Assembly (NCBI GenBank): GCA_964614655.1
Contig: CAZTPF010000034.1
Coordinates: 1-20,134 of the forward strand
Direction of reading: 5' to 3'
Source of the DNA: Casp-actino8 sp964614655
GTDB taxonomy: Bacteria > Actinomycetota > Acidimicrobiia > Acidimicrobiales > Ilumatobacteraceae
DNA length: 20,134 bases
Positions 6,842 to 13,492 of the stretch are shown here, in pieces (position 1 is the stretch's first letter; the number at the start of each line of letters is the position of its first letter). Under the pieces are notes generated by a model. That model was not told the origin of the DNA, made no database searches, and saw only the letters and a list, made by a program, of their open reading frames with translations. The position numbers were made by a program, and so were the translations under genes.

Positions 6842-8068
6842 ATGAACGGGAATCGGCGATCAGGTCTCGATTTGTCAGGTGTCGAATTGATCTCGGCGAT
6901 CATCCTGTTCACAGCGATTCTCATCGGCTTCGTCCTCGTCACTCGCGATGCATCGGGCGCCTCGAAGCCTTCGGTCGAGATCGAGCAATGCGCCAATCTT
7001 GATTCGACGTGCGACGCAGCCGATCCGGCCAACTGGCAGAAGGGAAATCTGGGCCAGAGCAACGCCCTGTACTTCGAGGGCCAGTCGGTCCCCTACCGAT
7101 CGGTTCTGTCCGGATTGACGGTCGGCCGAACCTACGTCGTTCGGATCGAATGGGACACGACCGAAAACGGCAAGCACGCCCTGGACTACCTCACGAGTTT
7201 CGACCGCACCGAGCCGGGAGCCGATCCATGCGCCATCGCGCTGTGCGCCGGCCCGAGTGACACTCTCGGAATTCCACTCGATCCGAACGTCGCCGGGGCC
7301 GGTGTCACCCAGGTCGGCAGTCAGTTCTTCGATCTGTGGGGCGGAACCTTCACGGCGGCCGGTTCGACCGTACCCAACACGGGGAACCTCTGCGGCTCGG
7401 CGTCGTGCACCGTGGCGAGCAATCCGTCGGGATACTCGTTGTCGGGCACCTACGGGGGTTCGAGCCAGACAAGTGTCGAGGTCTATTTCTCGGCCACGGC
7501 GCCCACGGCCGTTCTGGCATGGGGCGGGCACATCTCGTCCCGCCTCGATTGGGGCTTCGGCAACTCGGCCGTCGATCTGTCGGGTTCGCCCTACCACATG
7601 CGCCTGACCGATCTGCGATGCAGTGACGTCACGAACTGCAGTACCGGTCAGATGGACCTCTCGCTCAGCAGCACTGCGGTCGTCTTTCCCGGGCAGATCA
7701 CCATCGTGAAGCAATCCGACGTCGAGACCGACGACATGTTCGGCTTCACCGCGTCACCCGCACCGCTTGGTGACTTCGTGCTCGTCGACGACGGAACCGG
7801 ATCGGACACCAAGATCTTCGACGGGATCACTGATTTCCAGGAGTACTTCGTCTCCGAGCTCGATGCCGAAGGTTGGGACTTCGACTCGGTCGACTGCGAT
7901 CTGGAATTCGATCGAGGTGGCGGATACTCGGTGAACGGTCCCGACGTCGTGATCGATCTCGCCGAGGGCGAGAGCATCGTGTGCACCTTCCTCAACGTCC
8001 AAGCCACGACCACGTCGAGCACGAGCAGCACCAGTAGTACGACCACGTCAAAGGAGCGCAACCCATGA
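6842..8068 (+). CDS. Exported surface protein with prealbumin-like (SpaA-type) domain
   Basis: 408 residues. The N-terminus has two arginines, a hydrophobic helix (about 16-33) and a plausible signal-peptidase site ASGA/SKP after residue 40; a retained membrane anchor is the alternative. A long beta-rich region follows with motifs such as GKHALDYLTSFDRTE and several Cys, seen in secreted proteins of environmental Actinomycetota. Then comes a prealbumin-like/SpaA-type fold beginning near ITIVKQSDVETDDMFGF and closing with GESIVCTFLNV. The protein ends in a Ser/Thr tract of about 16 residues and KERNP, with no LPxTG motif or C-terminal transmembrane helix. The stop overlaps the GT4 start by ATGA, and the GT4 ribosome-binding site lies in its last codons. 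First gene of a four-gene coupled operon. Precise function unknown. Confidence 0.85.
   Translation: MNGNRRSGLDLSGVELISAIILFTAILIGFVLVTRDASGASKPSVEIEQCANLDSTCDAADPANWQKGNLGQSNALYFEGQSVPYRSVLSGLTVGRTYVVRIEWDTTENGKHALDYLTSFDRTEPGADPCAIALCAGPSDTLGIPLDPNVAGAGVTQVGSQFFDLWGGTFTAAGSTVPNTGNLCGSASCTVASNPSGYSLSGTYGGSSQTSVEVYFSATAPTAVLAWGGHISSRLDWGFGNSAVDLSGSPYHMRLTDLRCSDVTNCSTGQMDLSLSSTAVVFPGQITIVKQSDVETDDMFGFTASPAPLGDFVLVDDGTGSDTKIFDGITDFQEYFVSELDAEGWDFDSVDCDLEFDRGGGYSVNGPDVVIDLAEGESIVCTFLNVQATTTSSTSSTSSTTTSKERNP
8052..8056 (+). promoter_or_regulatory. Ribosome-binding site for GT4 gene inside upstream coding sequence
   Basis: AGGAG eight bases before ATG 8065 lies within the Lys-Glu codons of the surface-protein tail. 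The charged KERNP end after the Ser/Thr tract is therefore partly explained by the need to carry this site. Confidence 0.6.
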
Positions 8069-9204
8069 TCACTTCCCCACCCAGTCCCGCCATCGTCAGT
8101 ACGTTCCCACCCACGGCGTGCGGTTTGGCCACTTTCGCCGCCGCCCTCGCCAACGGCCTGCGCGACAACCGAGCGACCGACGTCGGGATCGTCCGATGTG
8201 CCGTGGATTCGCTCCCGGCGACCGACGAGCGCATCGTCGCCGAACTACAGCCTTCTCGTCTTCGGTCGATCCGCGAGGCCGCGATCGCGATCAATTCTTT
8301 CGACTGCGCATTTCTACAACACGAATTCGGCATCTTCGGCGGACACGACGGTGACGATGTTGTTCGACTCATGTCGCACGTACGGGTTCCGATCGTCACC
8401 ACTCTTCACACCATCCCGACGAGCCCCACCACCCACCAGCGACGAACTCTCCAACACGTCCTCGAGGGATCGAGTCGAGTGGTGACCATGACGAACGCCG
8501 CACGTGATCGTCTCCTCGATTTCTACGACGTCGATCCGCTCGACGTCGTCACCATCCCCCACGGCGCGACACTTCCCCCGCCCGTCGCGCCGCGACGAGC
8601 ACCGGTTCCCACGGTGCTCACCTGGGGGCTTCTGGGACCCGGCAAGGGCATCGAATGGGTGATCGATGCTCTTGCCGCGGTCTCGGATGTCGTTCCACCG
8701 GTCACCTATCTGGTGGCCGGGCGCACCCATCCGAAGGTGAAAGCCCGAGAGGGCGAGCGATACCGGGAGTCGCTCCGCGAGCGAGCACGAGAACGAGGCG
8801 TCGAATCTCGTGTCGTGTTCGATCAGATCTATCGAAGCGTTCCCGAACTCATCGAGCTCGTACGTTCGGCATCGGTCGTCGTCCTCCCTTACGACTCCGA
8901 CGATCAAGTGACGAGTGGGGTCCTGGTGGATGCCGTCGCCGCAGGTGTTCCGGTGATCGCCACCGACTTTCCACATGCCCGCGAGCTCTTGTCGGACGGA
9001 GCGGGAATCGTCGTCCCTCATCGCGATCCCGATGCCATTGGTCGCGCCATGCGGACGATCCTCACCCATCAGAACGTTCAGGCGAACATGCGCGCACGTG
9101 CTGAGGAGCTCGCCCGACGTCACGACTGGACGAAGGTGGCCGCCGACTACCTCGATCTCGTCCCGATGATCGCCGGATCGAGAACGAAGGCGGTTGCGTC
9201 ATGA
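8065..9204 (+). CDS. Family 4-like (GT-B) glycosyltransferase
   Basis: 379 residues with a two-Rossmann GT-B layout. The N-domain has FPPTACGLATF (14-24), the glycine-rich loop typical of GT4 enzymes, and LQHEFGIFGG (84-93). The interdomain segment has IPHG (164-167). The nucleotide-sugar-binding C-domain has TWGLLGPGKGIEWVIDAL (186-203) and PYDSDDQVTSGVLVDAVAAG (275-294), where Asp replaces the second Glu of the usual EX7E motif. The donor is probably GDP-mannose or another nucleotide sugar, suggested only by the linked GH130 gene. No signal peptide, so it acts at the cytoplasmic face. ATGA overlaps join it to the genes on both sides. A retaining mechanism is family knowledge. Confidence 0.92.
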   Translation: MITSPPSPAIVSTFPPTACGLATFAAALANGLRDNRATDVGIVRCAVDSLPATDERIVAELQPSRLRSIREAAIAINSFDCAFLQHEFGIFGGHDGDDVVRLMSHVRVPIVTTLHTIPTSPTTHQRRTLQHVLEGSSRVVTMTNAARDRLLDFYDVDPLDVVTIPHGATLPPPVAPRRAPVPTVLTWGLLGPGKGIEWVIDALAAVSDVVPPVTYLVAGRTHPKVKAREGERYRESLRERARERGVESRVVFDQIYRSVPELIELVRSASVVVLPYDSDDQVTSGVLVDAVAAGVPVIATDFPHARELLSDGAGIVVPHRDPDAIGRAMRTILTHQNVQANMRARAEELARRHDWTKVAADYLDLVPMIAGSRTKAVAS

Positions 9205-10211
9205 GCTCGTACACCTTCAGACATCTCATCAATCTCTCCGACGACTGGGGTCTCTTCGAGCATGCCAAGGGGCCGCGACCACGGTTCTCGCACGGCTACT
9301 GCACCGACGACAACGCGCGCCTCGTGGTCGTCGCAGCACGCGAGCACAACGGAACCTGCGGAGGATCGATTCTCGCTCGTCTGGGTATGCGGTTCGTCCT
9401 CAGCGCGCAGACCGCTGACGGCAGGTTCCACAACCGACTGAGTTTCGGGCGCGTGTGGCTCGACGAACCCACGGTCGAGGACGCCTGGGGACGAGCGATC
9501 TGGGCCTTCGGAACGGTGATCGCACGTAGCGACGATGGGGTTCTGCACCAACGCGCGCTCGGTGCCTTCGAGTCGGCGATCCGACACCGTCCCGATTGGC
9601 TTCGATCCCTCGCCTATGCCGGACTCGGCGCCTCGGAAGTGCTCTCGATCGCACCCGAACACAAAGGGGCCCTCGACCTGATTGCCGACGCCGCCGACCG
9701 TGTGCTCCTGTCGTCGCGCTCACCGGACTGGCCGTGGCCCGAACCCCGACTCTCGTACTCGAACGCCCTACTCCCCGACGTCGTGATCGCGGCCGGTGTC
9801 GCCCATCGCGACGACGACACCGTTCGCACCGGTCTCGAGATGCTGCGCTGGCTGGTCTCCAACGAAACCCACTCCGGACACTTCTCGGTGACTCCGACCA
9901 CGGGGCGTGGTCCCGGGGATCCGAAGCCGGCCTTCGATCAACAACCGGTCGAGATCGCCGCCTTCGCCGACGCGGCCAAACGGGCCTTCGACGCGACAGG
10001 AGACGACGAATGGCTTCGGGTCATCGAGATGGCAGCACGGTGGTTCCACGGTGACAACGACGCCGGCGTCCCGATGATCGACGAGGTCACCGGAGGCGGG
10101 TACGACGGCCTGCACGCACACGGTCGCAATCTCAACCAGGGAGCCGAGTCCACCATCGCCATGGTCTCGACCCTGCAACTCCACGACCGAGTGTCGATGC
10201 TCACTCGATGA
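9201..10211 (+). CDS. Predicted (alpha/alpha) toroid glycosidase-like protein linked to GT4
   Basis: 336 residues, cytoplasmic, rich in paired amphipathic helices and aromatic residues, consistent with an (alpha/alpha)6 barrel of the six-hairpin glycosidase type. Conserved-looking blocks are FSHGYCTDDNAR (29-40), TVEDAWGRAIWAFG (91-104), DWPWPEPRLSYSNALLPD (175-192) and GYDGLHAHGRNLNQGAEST near the C-terminus. The acidic pair in TDDNAR and the Asp/Glu of TVEDAWGR are candidate catalytic or sugar-binding residues (inference). I do not recognise a characterised family member. Position between a GT4 and a GH130 gene, with ATGA overlaps on both sides, says it works on the same glycan, either as a hydrolase/lyase or as a binding partner of the transferase. 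Confidence 0.78.
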   Translation: MSSYTFRHLINLSDDWGLFEHAKGPRPRFSHGYCTDDNARLVVVAAREHNGTCGGSILARLGMRFVLSAQTADGRFHNRLSFGRVWLDEPTVEDAWGRAIWAFGTVIARSDDGVLHQRALGAFESAIRHRPDWLRSLAYAGLGASEVLSIAPEHKGALDLIADAADRVLLSSRSPDWPWPEPRLSYSNALLPDVVIAAGVAHRDDDTVRTGLEMLRWLVSNETHSGHFSVTPTTGRGPGDPKPAFDQQPVEIAAFADAAKRAFDATGDDEWLRVIEMAARWFHGDNDAGVPMIDEVTGGGYDGLHAHGRNLNQGAESTIAMVSTLQLHDRVSMLTR

Positions 10212-11695
10212 CGGTCTTCCCCGACCCCGACGTCCTCGCCGTCCGGACCGGCATCCACCTGAAAGCCGATCCGTCGCGAATCTTCGCTCGTTTGTTCGTA
10301 CCGGGGCAAGAGGACTTCGGCGCCACCCAGTCGCGTACGAGTGCCGTTCTCGATCGCATCTTGTCACTCTCGGAAGAGGAGGTTGTGCGCGCGCTCAACG
10401 ACGTCGTGCTCCGCTTCTCCGATCGTCACGACGATCTCGATCTGTGGCTCGAGTCTCACGCCCACCGGGTGGCGAATCGGCTCGATTCCCCCACCCACTT
10501 CTCCGACGACCGCTGGAAACTCATCGGTGCGTATTTCACCCACGAGTTCTCGGTGGAAGGTGCGGCCCTCACGAACCCGAGTGTCGTCCCCCACCCCGAT
10601 CAGACCGGAATTCCCGACGGGAGTCTTCGCTTCGTGATGAGTGTGCGAGGTATCGGCGAGGGTCACCGCTCGTCCATCGGATTCCGCACGGGTGTGATCG
10701 ACGAATACGGAAACGTCTCGGTCGACTCTCCTGGACGTGACCTCGACGTCGGACTCCACTCGGAGGGCTGTCTGCGCAACATTGCATTTCTCGGTCTACT
10801 CGAAACCTTCGGTGATCTCGGGGAGAACGCCCGCTACGTGTTGCAACATCTCGACGGTCTCTTCACTCGGTCCGACCTGGAAGAGCAACTCAATCGCCTC
10901 ATGCACGATCAGGACACCTACCGCAACGTCGATGCCACGGCCCGTCACTTTCGTTCGATCGCCGACCGTGCCTACTCGGTGTCGTTCTCGGTCGATTCGC
11001 AGCTCTCCGAGAGGGTCCTGTGGCCCCACTCGATGGCCGAATGGCGCGGTATGGAGGACGCTCGCTTCGTCGACTTCGAGGATCCCGACATGGGTCGCAT
11101 CTTCTTCGCCACGTACACGGCTTTCGACGGTGTCGACATCGGACAGCAACTGCTGTCGACCCGTGACTTCCTCCAGTTCGAGATCACACCGGTGTCGGGA
11201 CATGCGGCACGAGGCAAGGGACTCGCCATCTTCCCGCGAAAGGTGGGTGGACGATTCGCGGCGCTCAGTCGAGCCGACCGCGAAACGAACTCGGTGTCGT
11301 TCTCGCACCAACTCGAATACTGGGACAACTCACTCGAGATCCAACTGCCCACTCGACACTGGGAGGTCGTCCAGCTCGGCAACTGCGGATCCCCCATCGA
11401 GACTGCCGCCGGCTGGCTGGTGCTCACTCATGCCGTCGGCCCCATGCGCACCTACTGCATCAGCGCAATGCTCCTCGACCTCGACGATCCGGCCCGAGTC
11501 ATCGGCACCCTCGACACACCACTCCTCGTTCCGTCGGAATTCGAACGCGACGGCTACGTACCGAACGTGGTGTATTCGTGCGGAGCCCTGCGCCACCAGC
11601 ACCTGTTGCTCTTGCCGTTCGGTATCGCCGATCAGTCGATCGGTATCGCCGTGGCCAATCTTGACGATCTCTTGGACCGACTCGTCTCGAAGTGA
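10208..11695 (+). CDS. GH130-family beta-mannoside phosphorylase-like protein
   Basis: 495 residues with a five-bladed propeller pattern of GH130: LTNPSVVPHPD (121-131), RGIGEGHRSSIGFRTG (147-162), EWRGMEDARFVDF (278-290), GSPIETAAGWLVLTHAVGPM (394-413), TYCISAMLLDLDDPARVIG (415-433) and ERDGYVPNVVYSCGA (446-460). In GH130 the EDPR-type motif carries the general acid; here it is EDAR with Asp284. Characterised members phosphorolyse beta-mannosides to mannose 1-phosphate, and some are hydrolases. About 120 residues precede the propeller, and about 90 largely helical residues (roughly 178-265) are inserted between the first blade and EDAR, so this is not the shortest canonical type. No signal peptide. 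Last gene of the ATGA-coupled chain. Substrate linkage cannot be read. Confidence 0.9.
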   Translation: MTVFPDPDVLAVRTGIHLKADPSRIFARLFVPGQEDFGATQSRTSAVLDRILSLSEEEVVRALNDVVLRFSDRHDDLDLWLESHAHRVANRLDSPTHFSDDRWKLIGAYFTHEFSVEGAALTNPSVVPHPDQTGIPDGSLRFVMSVRGIGEGHRSSIGFRTGVIDEYGNVSVDSPGRDLDVGLHSEGCLRNIAFLGLLETFGDLGENARYVLQHLDGLFTRSDLEEQLNRLMHDQDTYRNVDATARHFRSIADRAYSVSFSVDSQLSERVLWPHSMAEWRGMEDARFVDFEDPDMGRIFFATYTAFDGVDIGQQLLSTRDFLQFEITPVSGHAARGKGLAIFPRKVGGRFAALSRADRETNSVSFSHQLEYWDNSLEIQLPTRHWEVVQLGNCGSPIETAAGWLVLTHAVGPMRTYCISAMLLDLDDPARVIGTLDTPLLVPSEFERDGYVPNVVYSCGALRHQHLLLLPFGIADQSIGIAVANLDDLLDRLVSK

Positions 11696-11726
11696 TTTCG
11701 AACCTCGCTAAGGTGAGCCCGACGTC

Positions 11727-11734
11727 GAAAGGGG
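11727..11734 (+). promoter_or_regulatory. Ribosome-binding site deciding the GTG start at 11741
   Basis: GAAAGGGG lies six bases before the GTG. TAAGGT at 11708-11713 could be a -10 box giving this gene its own promoter in the 45-bp spacer after the GH130 gene, but no -35 is clear. Confidence 0.5.
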
Positions 11735-11740
11735 CACCGA

Positions 11741-13489
11741 GTGAGGACGCGAGTCGTAGTGGCATTCCTGGCGGGCCTGCTGGCCACCAGCTTTTCGGCA
11801 TCCATCGTCGCCGCTACGCCTCCCCCGTGGATCGACGAGCGCCTGACCGGTCCGACCACCGCCGATCCCGGAGACATCGCACGCTTCACCGCCCGGGCCT
11901 CCAACTGTGGCGAAGACGCCAGCCGTTTGTCCGTCGAGTACGAGTTGCTCGGCGATTGGAATACGGAGCCGACCACTGATCTCCTCACGATCGACAACGA
12001 GCAAATCGTCCTCGACGTCGTCGTCGGCAACTTTGCAGGAAATGGAGCGATCGACATCCGGGTCTTGTGTTCTCTCCCCGAGAAGAGATTCCGCTACTCC
12101 ACCCGGCTGAGAGTGGCTGGCACAGCCGGTCCGAGTGGTGGCGATCCGAACGCCGGCATCACTCCCGAGCTCGTCTTCGGTGACACCGAAGTGGCCCCCT
12201 TTTCGAGAATCCTGGGGTCCGGCAACCGGCCGTGTACCGGCGGAAAGATCTTGTCCCGCCGCCTCTTCGTCGGAGCAGGAACGGGCAAGTGGGAGACAGA
12301 GCCGAGCTACCGCGTCGCCCTGAAGAACGACATTCCCGTTTTCGAAGTGTTGAACATCGGAAAGCCGATCTTCGACGCAGATCGTCCCGGCGTTCAAACT
12401 CTGCACGCGGAAATCGTCTGCCTGAACAGCGTCAAGGACGAACTCAGATACGTGGGCTTCATCACCGTGCGCGACACCAATCAGCCGGTGGCACCGAATC
12501 CGGGCAATCCGCCCGTCGCCTCGAACGTTCGAGGTGCGATTTCGGTCGACCCGGCTCAGGTGATCGAAGGCCAACGCGTCACGATCTCGAACACCACTGC
12601 TTCCCCGTGTCGGGATCTCATCTTCCCGTACGGCGCCTCCGGCCTCGACTCAGGAGACGAGAGCAAGTTCGAGCTCTCGATCAGTAGAGGTTCGGAAGCC
12701 GGCGATCTCTTCCGGCCCGACGCGTCGGGGAATTGGGCCGTCTCGATTCGATTCGACGACGGGTTCCTCGCCGGTCAGGACGTTCGACGTCTCACCGTGA
12801 CCTTCGCTTGCGGGACGCGCGTGAACAACCAACCCTCGATCAATTTCGTCTACCAGCCGGCGGCCTTCTCGGTGGTCGCCCGGGGAGCTCAAGCACCGGC
12901 CACCACCGCCGGTTCGGGCGCCGGGGCGCCCGCCACCACCGCGGGATCGACGGGCAGCACTCCGGCCACCGGCTCGGTCGATCCGCAGACCGGAACACCT
13001 GTTGATCCGCAGACCGGCGGCGTCGCCGCACCGTCACCTCTCGGCGGCTTCTCCATTCCGAGTGGCCAGTCGGTCGATGCGGCCGGCGATCTGATCCTGC
13101 CGCGCGCCTATCTCGACGGTGACACGCAGCAGCTCATCGAGATCGCCACCGGACTCGTCATCGGCGAATACGACCTCGTGTCGGGTCAGTTCGTCGATCC
13201 GAACACCGGTGCCGTCACGGGCATCGTCGATCCGGCCACGGGTGAACTGATCGATGCGGCAACCGGCATCCAGATCGGCATCTCGACTACTCCCCCGAGC
13301 GCGCGCGACGGCGCCGCACTTCTCGGATTGGGTGGCGACGGCACGGCTGACGAAGCCGCCGACGACTCGGGTTCGAACACTCTCGTGATCGTGCTTGCAG
13401 CGGTGGCCGGCGCACTGTTGTTCGCCGTGATCGCGCTCGTCGTCAGCCGGCGCAAGAAGCCGACGTTGCCGCCGCCGCCGATCGCCTGA
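11741..13489 (+). CDS. Membrane-anchored surface protein: three Cys-paired Ig-like domains, DPxTG repeats
   Basis: 582 residues, GTG start. A signal peptide (about 1-25, cleavage near SIVAA/TPP) leads into three successive beta-rich segments, each with one early Cys and one late Cys in a V/I/F-x-C strand: C56-C110, C165-C227 and C290-C357. The spacing (54, 62, 67) suggests three Ig-like domains each closed by a disulfide. Then follow an Ala/Thr/Gly-rich low-complexity linker (384-430), a region with repeated DPxTG and xATG units (413-428 and 468-513), a C-terminal transmembrane helix (about 547-568) and a short basic, Pro-rich cytoplasmic tail RRKKPTLPPPPIA. So the bulk lies outside the membrane. 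No known family is recognised. It follows the glycan operon by 45 bp and may be co-transcribed. Its stop abuts that of the convergent monooxygenase. Confidence 0.85.
   Translation: MRTRVVVAFLAGLLATSFSASIVAATPPPWIDERLTGPTTADPGDIARFTARASNCGEDASRLSVEYELLGDWNTEPTTDLLTIDNEQIVLDVVVGNFAGNGAIDIRVLCSLPEKRFRYSTRLRVAGTAGPSGGDPNAGITPELVFGDTEVAPFSRILGSGNRPCTGGKILSRRLFVGAGTGKWETEPSYRVALKNDIPVFEVLNIGKPIFDADRPGVQTLHAEIVCLNSVKDELRYVGFITVRDTNQPVAPNPGNPPVASNVRGAISVDPAQVIEGQRVTISNTTASPCRDLIFPYGASGLDSGDESKFELSISRGSEAGDLFRPDASGNWAVSIRFDDGFLAGQDVRRLTVTFACGTRVNNQPSINFVYQPAAFSVVARGAQAPATTAGSGAGAPATTAGSTGSTPATGSVDPQTGTPVDPQTGGVAAPSPLGGFSIPSGQSVDAAGDLILPRAYLDGDTQQLIEIATGLVIGEYDLVSGQFVDPNTGAVTGIVDPATGELIDAATGIQIGISTTPPSARDGAALLGLGGDGTADEAADDSGSNTLVIVLAAVAGALLFAVIALVVSRRKKPTLPPPPIA
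12890..13027 (+). repeat. Low-complexity linker with APATTAGS and VDPQTG repeats
   Basis: Encodes two copies of APATTAGS and two of VDPQTG. The second pair is an exact 14-bp DNA repeat (GATCCGCAGACCGG at 12980-12993 and 13004-13017, period 24 bp = 8 codons), which suggests recent tandem duplication and possible length variation between strains. The Thr/Ala content suits an extended, possibly glycosylated stalk. Confidence 0.75.
13142..13279 (+). repeat. DPxTG-type degenerate peptide repeats
   Basis: Successive units IATGLVIG, LVSGQFVD, PNTGAVTGIVD, PATGELID and AATGIQIG share an xxTG/SGxxVD pattern of 8-11 residues. They resemble the short DPxTGxxI/V repeats of some surface and plakin-like proteins. 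Repetition is at protein level, diverged in DNA. Confidence 0.6.
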
Positions 13490-13492
13490 TCA
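13487..13492. other. Palindromic TGATCA formed by two abutting convergent stop codons
   Basis: The plus-strand stop TGA (13487-13489) is immediately followed by TCA, the minus-strand TGA of the monooxygenase. There is no room for a terminator between the genes, so each transcript must end inside the other gene. Confidence 0.95.

Noticed and set aside
6842..6960. Type IV prepilin leader in the surface protein
   Set aside because: The hydrophobic helix after Gly resembles one, but there is no Glu at +5 from any plausible Gly cleavage point. A Sec signal or membrane anchor fits better.
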